The notes under the pieces are model-generated. The model did not search any database. It was not told the DNA's origin and saw only the letters and a program-made list of their open reading frames with translations. A stretch of DNA of 64,000 nucleotides. It comes from Symsagittifera roscoffensis (taxonomy: Eukaryota; Xenacoelomorpha; Acoela; Convolutidae). A program made the position numbers and the translations under genes. Position 1 is the stretch's first letter. Each line of letters opens with the position of its first letter. The stretch covers positions 32,060,373 to 32,124,372 of the forward strand of contig NC_087065.1 of the NCBI RefSeq assembly GCF_963678635.1, written 5' to 3'. Positions 45,400 through 57,556 of this stretch are shown here, one piece after another.

Positions 45400-46600
45400 G
45401 TTTTGTTCGGAAAAAAATTAGAAAAAAGATGTGTTGAAATGTTATTATTTTAAAAATATACATGTGTATGATAATCCTGAGCATGGGTTATAAAAGGTGA
45501 TATATCCATTTGTGTTTTTGGTATATCTGTCGACTTATATATGACTTCAGTCGTTATAAATGGAGGAGGTAATGATTGAGCTGTTATAATTGGTGGACTT
45601 AGGGGAAAAGGGTGTTGAACAATATTATTAAGTCTGACTGTGATTTCAAATTTTAATTGGAGACTATTTTGTTGAAGTATTTGAAAATTGTGTTCTTAAA
45701 TATCTTTGTGAATATCTTGTCTATACTGTAATCTATTTAGTGCCCAATTGTGGAGTCGGCTGCTTTCTTGATGTTGTCCAATTAGTGGGGGAGGTGCTAC
45801 AAAAGTTTTCCAATCTAATCATAGAGGGGTAATTGTCGATAATTGTTCTTGGTATCTTCCGTCAAGATTGGTGGGGAAATTAAGGGGGAAAAGTGTTGGT
45901 GAAATTTGACTTAAAGATGGTGTGTATGGAACTGAAAGTGTTTCTGGTAGAGATGATGTTGTATCAGAAGAATTATCTGTTGATTCATTCACTAAATTTG
46001 GTTCACCTTGACTATATGAGTGTGTTGTCCAATATGGTGGTCTTTCGGTGGTGTCTGGAGTGTTAAAAGGATTTTCTCGAATTTGTTCTGATGTTGGAGT
46101 TGAACCTAGATAGTCTGATGGAAAATTTGAGATGCTTTGTTGTGAAGCAAATGTGGGAGTTTCTGGTAGGGTACTACTTGAAAGTTCTGAGGTAGTTGGT
46201 GTCGGCGATTGGGGTATGTTAAAATGAACTCTGGGGGATTGAAAATTTCTATTCCTTCTTGGGTGTATGATTTGTCTTTTTATTTCAAGTGTGCTTTGAT
46301 TTTAGCTTATATGTCTTACTCGATTAAGATCTTGTTGTAAGGTGGGATATAAATTAAATTATATGTTGGTTCGCTTAGAGATGCTTGGCGATGAACTGGT
46401 TCTAATGGTTCAGATAATCGTGCGTGTCGTTCTTCAAAAGTGTATGGATTGTATTGAAAAGAAATTCGTGTTGATGGTGGGGGATTGTTTGTAGTTGTAG
46501 GTGTTATTGGACTTTCTTGGGATGTTTTTGTTGGGGGCTGGTTTGGTGGTGGTTGATTAGCAATTTTGAAAAGGTATTTGAGTGTTTAATTCTTATTGGG
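45400..46600 (-). pseudogene. Degenerate proline/threonine-rich ORF between pol and env
   Basis: Minus-strand translation from about 46560 gives PPTKTSQESPITPTTT-type sequence followed by Pro-, Ile- and Gln-rich stretches broken by many stops down to about 45400. It resembles no known domain. It may be an extra gene of the element or an extended part of the envelope reading frame. Confidence 0.35.
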
Positions 46601-47604
46601 AAAATTTATGTTTTATAAACTTCTTCAATAAAAAGTATCAAAAGAATAGTTGCTACGACGAATGTGACTTTTGCCTTTTTTATACATTTGCCCATTGTCA
46701 TGATCAGGGATATTAAAAATGTGAGAAAAATTATGATTAAAAGAAAAATCATTTAATTAGGTTCGTATCATTTAATTAGATTTTATGTTTTCGTACCTGT
46801 AGATGTGGTCAAGGATTTGGGAAAGTTGGAGATATTTTGCAAATAGGGAATAGAAAATTGAAAAAAGATCCCAAAAATTTATAGAAAGGATTATTAATGA
46901 TTCAAAAGTTTCAATGAAAAAGAATAGGAAAAATTTAAGTAGAGTGGAAAATTTTGTGAAAAAGTTTGAAAGTTTTTGTTTTTTGGTATCAACTGTTATA
47001 GAAAGAAGCGTTTAAAAAATGATTTGTTTCGTCGAATATCTTTTAAATTTTGAGGTGAAATTTAAGTGACGTCGGGTTATATATTGTTTTTTTGACAGGT
47101 GGGTTGAGTTTTGTCAAAAATTGTTGAGGGTGTATTTTTATGGTATTTGGGAGGTCTTCATAGTTTTGTTTTTATTTGTTGGGTAATTGGGGGTATCTTT
47201 GAATTATTTGTACTTTAGGCCAAATGATGATGGGTCTTTTTAATTTCAGGCTAATTTGTCATTTTTGGTTGGAGGGTTTTCGAGTTCTGAGTTGGGAAAA
47301 TATTGTTGATTTTTGCATAATCTGATAGGGGAGGGTTGTAATATTGAAATAGTGTTTATTTTAATTGTCAAGTTTTAGCAAGTTGCTTATTTTTGACCTG
47401 GAGGTTGAAAAATTTAAGTTATAGATATGCCTCTAGGTTAATATCTGTCGGCTAATGAGTTTATGTTAGAGATATTAAGGTGGCAAAATAAATGATTTCT
47501 ATTGGCTGAATTTGAACTAGAATTGATCGAGGTTATTTTCAGCATGTTTTTACAGAAATGTGAAAATTTAAAGTGATTAAAAAGAATGTTGATGGTAATC
47601 AAAA
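46601..47604 (-). other. Spacer between integrase and the proline-rich ORF
   Basis: About 1 kb, T-rich on the plus strand, without any long frame or recognised motif. A short membrane-like frame may exist near 46700 on the minus strand but is too short to support. Confidence 0.3.
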
Positions 47605-49050
47605 CTAAAGTTGTTTTTGAAATTCAACTTTCTTTAATATTTTAGATTGTGGGATGAATGTCTTATAGTTTTTTCGTGGTTGACTTCTAAGACGTGATGA
47701 TTCTCTACGTTCAGATTTTTGTTGTTGATCCTGTAGTAAGATTTTTTCTGTCATTTTTATATTTTTACTTTTCTTTTGCGATATTTTTGTTTCTGTTGTG
47801 TTGGATTTTTGAGGGTTTGCATTTTGTTGTTTGATTGTTTTTTGATTTTTATTCATATTAACGTTTTGATTTTGTTCCGTTTGTGAATTATTTTGAACGA
47901 TGTGTAAGCCTGTGAAGGAATATAATTGAGTTAAGTCGCGGAGTGCGTTTTCTTTTGGATAATAAGGTAACAGGTTGTTACGGTGTTGAACTATTTCTTT
48001 TTTGCTGGATTCAGTAAGTTTGTATGTTACTTCAGTAGGTTTATCAATTATTTGGTATGGTCCTTTTCGAAGTGGTTGTAATTTTTTGGATATTCCATTT
48101 TGTTGAAATCAGGTATTAAATCAAATGTTCCAATGTTTAAATCGGTGGCTGGCATGAAGCGTGAATTAATTTAGGTGTTTATATTTTGCCTTTGTAACAA
48201 TTTCTTTGTTACTTTTTGGTATATTTCATTATGTTTTTATCTCTTTTAAAATCCATGCGGTATGTGTACGTGAAGGTAATTTTAAAATTTCAGGATGATT
48301 GAAAGGGTCTTCATCATGTGTATGAAATGGTAGATTATAACAAACTGAATCTTTATTTGGTTGACAATATTTTTGTGTATTTTTATGGGCATTTACTACG
48401 AACATGATTGGTTTTCGTGGCTTTTGATTAAAAACCATTTCGTATGGTGACATTCCTAGATTTGTTGTGATTTGTGAATTAAAAGATAAGGGGAATAATT
48501 TTACATCTGCTGACCATTCAGTGTATTGTGTATCATTTCCATTTATGATACATCGAAGATATTCTTGTAGTGAACGGTTCATACCTTCAACTAATCCATT
48601 TGTCCATGGTGCATGAGATGTACGTGGTTTATGTTTGATGTTATATAGGTGGCATAATGTGATTATTTCATTATTTATAAATTCTGTGCCGTTATCTGTG
48701 ACTATTAATTCGGGTAGTCCGAAATTAGCTATCCAATGTTCGTAAAGTGTTGTGTATGCGTAATAAGCTTTACAATGTGGTACTGGGTTGAGTGCTACGT
48801 AGTGCTTAAATGCATCAACAATGACCATAATATAAGAATTTCATTCAAAAGAAGGTGTAAATTGGTCCTTTTGTGTCAAATGAAATTCTATGATTGAAAA
48901 AAAGAATTTGTCCTTTAAAATCCTGTTTTGGTGCTCTTTTTTATTTGGATAAGGTTGCATTTAGTTGACATATTATGCAATCGTTGCATAAAACTTTAAT
49001 CCAAATTTGGTACATTTGGGAAGTAAAATTTTTGTGTAAAGTTTGAATAT
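47605..49050 (-). pseudogene. Gypsy integrase
   Basis: The Cys half of the HHCC finger is visible near 48960-49000 (LCNDCIICQL). The rve core lies in a continuous 199-codon frame, 48828-48229, with VDAF (first Asp), VTDNGTEFINNE (second Asp) and APWTNGLVEGMNRSLQEYL (catalytic Glu), so the DDE triad is present. Another frame near 48080-47950 reads RKGPYQIIDKP and KKEIVQHRNNLLPYYP, the GPY/F module of gypsy integrases. A Lys/Gln-rich tail, 47856-47605, ends the protein. Frameshifts between finger, core and C-terminus break the gene although the core itself is open. Confidence 0.85.
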
Positions 49051-49269
49051 GTCTTTTCTGATCCTGAGTGTCCTTTTGCATATTTTGTGTGTGATATGTT
49101 GAATGCTATCAACATCATACTTAGGGTAAGACAGGGTGCTTTAAAATCGGGTTATTGATATTCTAAAAGATCTGTGTTTTCCTTTATGGTCGTAATATTG
49201 AATTTTCTAAAGTATCGGAGGAGTTTTTTGTTTCCTAATATTGTTGTATCAGCTTTTGCTGGTTTTGTT

Positions 49270-50311
49270 TTACAGGGTCAAAATTTTAGTATTTTGTAAT
49301 AATTGTAGTGTAATTGTTTCTGATGGTGGTAGAAAAAAATTTTTGACTTCTATTTTTGATAGGGGAATTGTGTCAAGTGGGTCGTGAAGGTTGAAAACTT
49401 GACTTACTGTGTTTTTTAAATCATTTGTCGGTGGTCCTGATAATTTTATAATGTCAGTTAAATTTTCTTTTTCTATTATTGGGAAAGGGTCCTTTTTGTG
49501 TGGCTGTTGTTTTATTGTCTTTTGTTGAGTATTATTTTTTATCCAATGTGAATATGGAATTGGTTTAAATGTGGATGTACCTAATAAATCGATTTCATAG
49601 TGATTATTTTGACAATCTAAACAAAGTGGGAAATGTTGTGAATTGTTTATTTGTGATTGATCAATATCGGTTTTTACTGCATATTTACATTCTAATCTTA
49701 GTGATGTTTCATTTTTTGCAAGATAAAATTTAATATTTTGTGGTATTTCAACTGTAGTTTTTCGTGTAAGTAATTCAGGTGATGTATTTCTACTTAGTGC
49801 ACCTGGTAATGCAAGATTTTTTCCTGCTGTCCAAACTATATGTAAGTTTGGAAATTTCATTAAAACTAATTGAAATCTGTAAACTCTATGGTTTGGATTT
49901 GATTTTTGTGTAAAAAAAAATATAATTGGTTGGTGATCCGTAAAAAAAACGGTTGGATGTTTTGATTCAAGTATCAGAAATTCATATTCTGTAAGTGTGT
50001 ATATTATAGCTGTGCATTCTCTCATAAGAGTAGAGAGTCGTAGTTCGGCTTGTGTAAATAAGCGAGAGTTTGCTGATATGAGATTCACCTTGTTTGTTCC
50101 ACTGTGTGACTGTAGTAATGCTGCGCCGATGCCAAAATTCGAAGCATCGCACATTGCATAGAATGGTTGATTTGGATCTGGGATTGTACTTGATAATTGT
50201 TCTGTTAGTAGTTCTTTTAATTTCGTCAAATCGTGTTTGATGTTCAGTAGTCCTTTCAAAGTTGTTTTGCTGTCTAAGGATGTTATAGAAAGGTCTTAAA
50301 AATAGTTGCAA
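49270..50311 (-). pseudogene. Gypsy RNase H domain and connecting region of pol
   Basis: A 329-codon open frame, 50259-49270, starts inside pol. YAMCDASNFGIGAALLQ is the first RNase H block, RECTAIIYTLTEYEFLI holds the Glu, FFTDHQPIIFF the second Asp, and IVWTAGKNLALPGALSRN the end of the domain. After it come about 170 residues of linker ending before the integrase. It degrades the RNA of the RNA/DNA hybrid during reverse transcription. The RT thumb segment just upstream (LGHIIERNTITPLKS, near 50400) lies in a different frame, so the polyprotein is interrupted. Confidence 0.85.
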
Positions 50312-51290
50312 TTTGTATACATATTTACTGAGGAAATTTTACATTCCAAGGAGTTCTTGGATTTTCTTTTTATTTTTGGGGGGTTGAAATTTTTGAATTG
50401 CGTCTATGCGTGATTTTAATGGAGTTATAGTGTTTCTTTCAATAATGTGTCCAAGAAACTTTACGCGTGTTAGAAAAAAATGTGATTTGTCTGGGCTGCT
50501 TTCATGTTTTCATTTTTGAGTAATTGATGATACTGTTCTAATATTACAAACATTTCATCTTTAGTTTGTGACTGCATGAAAACATCGTCTTAGTATGTGA
50601 TTGCATTTTTCTTGAGTATAAGTGGTCTTAAAAATTTTACTCATAAAAGCTGAAAAAGCTGCTGGTCCTATGGATATTCCATAGAATAATCTGTTGAATT
50701 CGTATTGTTGATTTCCAATAACAAATTGTGTTAACAGCCGTGATTGTTCATCTAATGGCATTTGATTATATGCAATATTCATGTCTGCGGTTGTGAAATA
50801 CTTACCATTTATTTTTGTTAGAATTACTTCAATGGTTTCTATGGGCCAATTACATATAGACTCGTCAATTAGGGAATTGAGATATCAAGCGTCTAGAACA
50901 TTCTTTAGTGATTCTCATTTAGCTAGTATGATAACTGGGTTGATAAAGGTGTTACCTTTTGGCTGTTCCTCTTTATTTACTGGAGATATAATTTCATATT
51001 GTTCTAAGATGTCAAATAATCTGTTTACTTTATCATGTAAGTGTATTGGTACTTTGCTTGCTCTTTGTTTTTTGAAAAGTGCATCAAGTTTTAAAGGTAA
51101 AAGTAGTGGTGAACTAATTTTTCCGACATCAAGTTTTGATGTTGCATAAACTGTTGGATATTTCAAAAACAGTTTGGCTAATTTGTCGAATTCGTTTTGT
51201 GTTATTTGAGAATGTTGAAAATTAAACTTTGCTAGAAACTTTTGTTGTTCTTCTGTATATTGTGATGTTTTAAACATTGGTTTAAAATAT
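50312..51290 (-). pseudogene. Gypsy reverse transcriptase, with stop in the catalytic motif
   Basis: The frame 51277-50915 carries the connection and fingers (HLHDKVNRLFDILEQYEII, then INPVIILAK). The frame 50782-50561 carries MNIAYNQMPLDEQSRLLTQF (the block with the first catalytic Asp lies just before) and FNRLFYGISIGPAAFSAFM. In the palm, the TY-x-DD motif reads Tyr-stop-Asp-Asp, with TAA at 50592-50590. A frameshift lies between the two frames. The enzyme cannot be made from this copy. Confidence 0.85.
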
Positions 51291-51699
51291 GGTGTTTTTG
51301 TGAAATAATATGTGTTTCTTTTTTCCTTGCTTATTATATTGTTTATTGATAATTCTTCATCAAGAATTGTTGATTGACATATGTCTAGTAATTGTAATGT
51401 TTTGTTTACTCGATATGCTACTTCGTTTGTGGGTAAAGTTATGGCATTTGTTTCAGAGTATCCTAAGAGTCCTAGGGGTAATGTTAACTGGTATGGTGAA
51501 TTTTTGTATACGTGTTACGAAAAAATATCGGAGTTTGAATGTTTCATGTATTTTATGGATGAAATTGTTATTCCAAAAAAATTATGAATGGGTTTAAATT
51601 CAAGATCTGGCATAAAGAGATGTTGTTTGTTTTGGTTTTTATCATTTTGATGAACTTGTTTAATTGAAAAGTTATATACATTTCCTGATAGTGGTTCCA

Positions 51700-52432
51700 G
51701 ATATTTTCTTTTCCGATTGTAAATAGAGTAAAATTTGGAGAAAAATGGTGGTTATTTGTTTAATCTTTGAAAGAAAGTTAAGGATGTATTTTTCATTCTT
51801 GTGTACTTGTCTTTTATATGAAGTTTACTATTTAAAATGTTTACTGTGGGAATATATTTAGTTATAATTGGTATGCCAATGATATTGTGTTTTATATCTA
51901 TTATGTGGAATTTATTGTTTAAATTTATTGTTTAAGATTCTATTTTGTTCCATTGTTCTCGTGGGAACTAGGAAAAATTGGATTTTTCGATAACTTATAA
52001 ATGTTGAGCCTTGTGCTGTTGCTAGTTTGCTGGCTCTCTTAATAGGTATTAGGGTTGGATGTAGTGTTTTAATTTCATTCCAAGTGGGGATAATAATTAT
52101 ATTTGATTCTGCTCCTGAGTCTATTAAAAAATATATTTCAAGATCTGGTGGTTGAAATTCTTTACTTTTTGGATTTTCTAAGAGAAATGGAATTGTCCCA
52201 ATTTTTTCTCTTGGCTGTTCTTTTTGTATATTTTGATAAATTTGGTTTGTACTTCGTCTTTTTCGGGTTTAATTACAGTATTAATTCTATTTACTTCTTG
52301 TTCAACTGGTACATTATTACTAATAGGTGTAGTGTAGTAATTTTGAAGGAGTTGCAATTGATTTTCATAAATGTGTGAAGTGAAAGGTTGTTCATATATA
52401 ATAGGTTCATAATCATTTTCAGCTGTGATCAT
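51700..52432 (-). pseudogene. Gypsy aspartic protease region
   Basis: Near 52135-52100 the minus strand encodes LIDSGAESNII, the D-S-G active-site loop of a retropepsin with flanking hydrophobic residues. It is preceded by the acidic frame 52432-52178. The second half of the domain, near 52000-51900, is in frames with stops. The protease would cut the Gag-Pol polyprotein. The loop is intact but the domain is broken. Confidence 0.7.
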
Positions 52433-52559
52433 ATTAACTGAGATAGTATTATTTTATGACTTTCGCTGTCTTAAAGTAATACTATGTGATTTAATTGTAA
52501 TTCTGTACTTTCTGCATCATCGATACCAGGGGGGTCTGAATTTCTTTCTTCAGTTAATT

Positions 52560-53080
52560 GTACCTGATTAATTTGTCTTTGATGTTTCGGTGTGTTGCTT
52601 CTATATTTGTGTTGAGAATCGGAGTAGCGATAATTATTTCTATGAGGAGATTGAGAATAATTCCTTTGGTGATTGTTATAGTTTGGATTCCTATTTTGTG
52701 AATTATTTTGTGATCTATAAGGGTAGTTGTTGTTATTCGTTCGTTGATAATTGAATCTGTTGTAAAATTGATTCTTGACCTATTGTTTTGGTAACGTTGA
52801 TTTCGATCATTTGAATAACTTCTGTTCCTATTTTTTGAATAGTTTCTGTTTCTATTGTATGATGAGTTTCGTGATCTATCGTTTGAATAGTGTCTATTCC
52901 TAGAACTTGAATGGGAACTGTTATCAAACAAATATTCTCTTCTGTTTGAATTTGATCATGAATAGTCGTTTCTATACTGATGATTTTGACTATTTGATCG
53001 ACTATATCTTTTTTGTGGGAAATTTCGTGAATTTCTTTGTTCTGGTGATCTAACTCTATAACTAGATTTATAGAGTGATT
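52560..53080 (-). pseudogene. Arg/Ser/Asn-rich C-terminal segment of gypsy Gag
   Basis: The frame 52931-52554 opens with repeats of the form SYNRNRNYSKNRNRSY and SNDRNQRYQNNRSR, an RS/RN-rich low-complexity stretch. I see no CCHC zinc knuckle in it. It lies between capsid and protease, where the nucleocapsid belongs, so it may bind RNA through its arginines instead. The overlapping frame 52927-52733 is a shadow. Confidence 0.6.
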
Positions 53081-53209
53081 GGTTTCTTAAACAAAATTGA
53101 ATTATTTGGAAGTGGTTTACCAGAGCTGTCGTTACTATGTATGTTTTTGTTTGGTAAATTTTGGTCTTTTTTCATGTATTGATAGAATGATTTATTTGGT
53201 TCGTTGTAT

Positions 53210-54240
53210 TTATGTGGTTTCTTCTGGTTGTCTAGATGTTTTTGTCTTCATTCGGCAATACTTGGTCCGTCCTTTTTTGAAAGATGGTTTACCTTTGAAA
53301 TTTGGGTTTTTCTCATATATGTTTAAAATTTCAGTAATTTTTTCAGTTAGATCTACATCTGAATCTTGTATATTGTTTATATGTGTAGTATTTGTTTCGA
53401 TTCGATTGACGTATTGTAGTTTAAGATTTTCTGTTTCCTGGAGTTTCAATGTGATTTCTGCTTTTACTAGTTTATTAACTAGTTTTCTGAAATCCAAATC
53501 TAGTTCTCGAATTGAGGAGGGATGTGATGCTCTCTTTTTAATAGCTATTTTCCTTAATTGAGGTGTTACAGTCATCATTAAAACATCTGTGTTTTTCGTG
53601 TGTTTATAATCATGAGTGTTAAGTGAATATGCTTTTCGAACTAGTCTTTCGATTCGAACTGCCAATTGTTTAATTGTTTCGTTTGGTAGTCTGCGAACTT
53701 CATTACATAAAACTCTTTGATGTTGTTTATTTCTTTCAGAGTCAAACATTTTTGAAAATTCTTGTGTGCATTTTTTCCCATCTGTTTTTATGTCTATAGG
53801 TAAAACTGAAAACCATTTTCGAGCTGCGCCATCAAGTGTTGTTTGTATTAACGCTGTGCGTCTATGTATCCATATTTGGTGAAGTGGTGTATTAAGTGGT
53901 TCAGGTCCTATATTTAAAATTAAATTTGCTGTGACTGCATTTAAATAACCTTCTACAGAGTATTCAGGATCTGTGCCTGTAAAAACCATCAAAGGTTTAT
54001 TTGATGTTATTGATGATCCACCCATTAGCATGGATTCATTGTCATTTGCAGTGATTCTGCGGCATTTGGCATTTGTGAAAAAATTGTAAGTTGATTTTTT
54101 GTTAATTCGTGTTGTTGTAAATAATATGGTAGTGGTATTTCATTTTGCATTTGTGTTGGTTGATAAGAATGCATAATGACCGGTTTATGTGATTGTGCTG
54201 GTTGATAGGATTGTGTGCTTGGTTGATTTTGTACGTGCAT
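53210..54240 (-). pseudogene. Gypsy Gag, capsid region
   Basis: The 273-codon frame 54031-53210 carries the Gag capsid fold typical of Ty3/gypsy: VFTGTDPEYSVEGYLNAV, RRTALIQTTLDGAARKWF, the major-homology-like QEFSKMF and LPNETIKQLAVRIERLVRKA. A helical, charged C-terminal part follows and ends in KTSRQPEETT. The preceding frame 54240-54025 (Gln/Pro-rich, HSYQPTQMQNEIPLPYY) overlaps its start in another register. The capsid frame itself is continuous and among the best-preserved parts of the element. Confidence 0.75.
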
Positions 54241-54284
54241 CGGTTGGTAGCTTTGCGTATTAGCTAAATTTTGTGGATGATAAT

Positions 54285-55391
54285 TTATGTTTTCAGATAC
54301 TTGATTTTGACAAGGTTTTTGTGCTCGATATTCTTGTGTGCATAGTGCAAAAATATCTGGTTGGTAATAATCTTCATCATCTGATGATAAATAATTTGAC
54401 GCATGATATGGTGTTTGTTGTTTATTCCTATTTTGTTGGGAAAATGGGTAATTTTCACTATATCTTGTGAGGGATGTCGATAGTCATGGAAAATTACTGA
54501 ATTTGTTGATGTCATTGGAAAATTCGATTTCTGTGAAAATAAATAAATTTGCCTATGTACTCGGGGAGGATGAGTTGTTTCTGATGGGTTCACATAATAA
54601 TAATTGAGTTCTACGAAACTACTTCTCTTGAATGTTCTTTGTTTATGTGTTGGTTTCGTCATTGGTCTATATGTCTGATAATCCATATGTGAGTATTTTG
54701 GAGCAATCGAGGGTTTAACCGTAGATTGCAATGTTACTTGTGGTAATGTTGGATTTTTAGGTTTTGTTGTTGTAAAGTTTGGATGTTTTGGTGAAATTTT
54801 CTGTTGTGTAGTTGTTACTATTGTTTCAACTGTTTCTTCATTTTTAAAATGTGATGGTGTTTGAACATCATGTTGTGTAAGATTTCTAGTTCCATTCAAA
54901 TTTTCCTGTTGTACAACAGTTGAATTTAAGCTATTATTTTGTCTTCTATCGGGTAAAAATGAACTATAGTTTAAAGGTGTTGCATCTATTGTAAGTGGGA
55001 ATACTTTTAGATAGTCTTTATGAATAGAAATTGTACTGATTGCTTGACTTGAGATGTCTATTGGGATGTTCAGGAATAATGGGTGAGACCAATCAGGGTC
55101 CCAAAAATAATCTGATTGCTCTGCAATGACAGTGTCATCATTGGTACTTTGAGGTTTGGAATTTTTTCTTGCTTGTGCAATTAAATCAATAACATGTGTG
55201 AAGTAGTCAATTATGAACCATGCTAAGATCTTTTGTAAATCGTGTTTAACTTTTTGTGAAATTTCATTGCTTGAAAATTTTTCACAGATTGTGTTTAAAA
55301 ATGCTGAGAATAAGGCAATTTCATTTTTTACATTCGTGTGTCTTGATGTTTGAACGGGTGACGTACTTTCAGTTTCTGTTTTTTCTATCAT
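54285..55391 (-). CDS. Gypsy Gag N-terminal region, 368-codon frame
   Basis: An ATG at 55391 opens 368 codons. The first 110 or so residues look helical and matrix-like (EIALFSAFLNTICEKFSS, KHDLQKILAWFIIDYF). The rest is rich in Thr, Pro, Gln and His, as is the following frame at 54240-54025, with which it was probably once fused as one Gag polyprotein. The stop comes just 45 nt before the next frame, so a frameshift near 54470-54300 is the likely break. No sequence-specific domain is recognised. Confidence 0.5.
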   Translation of the reverse strand: MIEKTETESTSPVQTSRHTNVKNEIALFSAFLNTICEKFSSNEISQKVKHDLQKILAWFIIDYFTHVIDLIAQARKNSKPQSTNDDTVIAEQSDYFWDPDWSHPLFLNIPIDISSQAISTISIHKDYLKVFPLTIDATPLNYSSFLPDRRQNNSLNSTVVQQENLNGTRNLTQHDVQTPSHFKNEETVETIVTTTQQKISPKHPNFTTTKPKNPTLPQVTLQSTVKPSIAPKYSHMDYQTYRPMTKPTHKQRTFKRSSFVELNYYYVNPSETTHPPRVHRQIYLFSQKSNFPMTSTNSVIFHDYRHPSQDIVKITHFPNKIGINNKHHIMRQIIYHQMMKIITNQIFLHYAHKNIEHKNLVKIKYLKT

Positions 55392-57536
55392 GGATAAATA
55401 ACTATTTATTATTGCAAAAACATCGTTAGTAAATATTGATTTTGCTTTCTGTGAATTTTGGTGTTGTATGTTTTTATGTATTCTGCGAATACTTTTGAAA
55501 ATTCAATGTCAACGTCATCTGTTTAAATAACATGTTTGCTATAAAATTTACTTTCTGTGCTGAGTTCTATGGTGTAGATTCCATTTTGTTGTGTTAGGTT
55601 ACATATTCCTTTTAATTAATGATCGACAATTTGTCTTTTGATTTTTATTTCTGAAAATTTTGTTTTACATGGGCTAATTCCTTGTTCGAATACATTTGCG
55701 ATTAGATTATTGCAAAATTGTATTTGTCCTCTATCTTCAGTGAGTGAATTGATGAGAAAAGGAAAAACAGATTTTCGTCTGGACTTTCGTCACTTGGACT
55801 TTGGCTCATTTTTTCAATTTATGACGGTCAGTGCGTAATGTTCAATGTTTTTGATTGGTTGATTCCAATTGTATAAGCATACTGGTTTATTTAAGTATAT
55901 CTTTTTAATTCTTCTTTTTCCTTGTTCTGATGAATCTGATGTGGCTTCTGAATCAGAAAATTATAATTGATTGTGAAACTGGTAGTTTTTATTTACTGTT
56001 TATTTTAGTTTGCAAAGTGCATCTAAATTACTGAATTCTGATTCGAAGACTGCGTTTGTTCGCTTTGAAAATCTTTTTCGTATATTTTGTCTTTGTTTAC
56101 TAATAATTTTTTTTTAATGTTTGTCGTTCTGTTCGAATATATCCAATCGTTTGTTTGTTTGGTGTGATTACGAGATCGTATGTTTCGTTGTTTACTTCGC
56201 AATTGTGTAGTACGATTGTTGGTTTATTTCCTAAATTGTTCAGTGACATAAGGTTTAGGATGAAGGATGCAAGATTATTATTAGTGATTTTAAGATCCTA
56301 GAATGTTAGTCCTTATGATGTTTTGGTTAGCCTAACTTGGGACTTTTATTTCAGGGTTGGAGAGAAAAGTATATGTCGATTCCTGAGAATGACTGTTACT
56401 TTCTCGTGATTTTTCTAAGTTAAGGTGTTAACTTACTTAATCTTACTTAGGGATAATGATTGTGTTCAAGTGTTGGAGAATAGTAAATCGATCCACAAGG
56501 TTCAGCTATAATTAGATTGCAAGTAGTTCGTTAGATACTATTTTAAACATAATACGATTTAAGATTTAGCCTGGGTCAGGTAAGAGGAGGGTCAAGTGAA
56601 GGATGAATAACCGAAGTTCTTCACTGTTTAGCCTAATTAGAATGGTTAGAGTGATTTGAAAAACTTCTATTAGTCCTGGGTCTTTGAACGGGTTGGGTAG
56701 TGAATCGACGATTGAGGTCGTTAGACACTTTATTAATAGGGTGGGGGAGAACAAAATTGTTCTATTTGATCCAAGGATAAGCCTTGATGATCAGGATATA
56801 AATTTTATTGGTATGAAATGAATTAAGTTGAGTATTTAAAGAGATCCAAGGAAATCCTTGATGAAATGTTTTTAAGGTGTAGATAAATTTAAGTTAAATA
56901 AAGATACAATTTAGGATAAGCCTTTAAAAATATTTTTAAGTTTTTTTGATAGAAAAGTTTAATTTTTGATGATGTTAGTAGTTTTATGATTGCTGTTATG
57001 TTTAGGTGATGAAGCTGGAGATGACACAATGGTTTGTCTATACTAATAATTTTTAATAATGTTAACTAATTTTTATTTTTCTTTTAATAAATATTTTTTT
57101 TCAGATATCTCTTTGAATCTTACTGCAGTTTTGGAGGAAACGATTTGAGATGTTTTTATCAATCGTCACTGTACAATAGAAAATTTTGTTTAGCGCCTGA
57201 AATAATCATTGAAAATTTCTTCAAGATTTAATGTTTGCAAATGAAAATCAAAATTCATTGCTAGTAAAATTATAAGTATAAAAGTTTGTGTTGGCTTTTG
57301 CCGTACGACCATGAAACTTAATGGTAAGTTTCTTCCTAGTCGTATATCGTCTTTTGTCCGAGGTCTTCTTCCAATACCGGGTAGTTCTTGTTTTGTACGG
57401 AATAGCGGCTCTGATCTATTGAGTCGTAGAGACATTTCAATTAAATTATTGTCATGTAACATTTCGGGAATGTTTTTGTCTGTTTCTAACCTATTTCGTT
57501 AGTTCTAAGCTAATTTGTTTTTTAAGGTCTTATTTG
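55392..57536 (-). other. 5' leader of the gypsy element
   Basis: About 2.1 kb between the primer-binding site and gag. It contains a 90-codon frame, 57462-57190 (MLHDNNLIEMSLRLNRSEPL, RTKDDIRLGRNLPLSFMVV, then a hydrophobic TFILIILLAM), and a 62-codon frame at 56754-56566. The first could be a small leader gene or part of an old ORF; I do not recognise it. The rest has no long frame. Confidence 0.4.
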
Positions 57537-57554
57537 CGATTTATGGTCGCACCA
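57537..57554 (-). promoter_or_regulatory. Candidate primer-binding site
   Basis: Two bases after the 5' LTR end (TAACTCA), the element's sense strand reads TGGTGCGACCATAA. Starting with TGG is expected for a site complementary to a tRNA 3' CCA. The matching tRNA would end GGTCGCACCA; I cannot name it. Confidence 0.55.
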
Positions 57555-57556
57555 GA

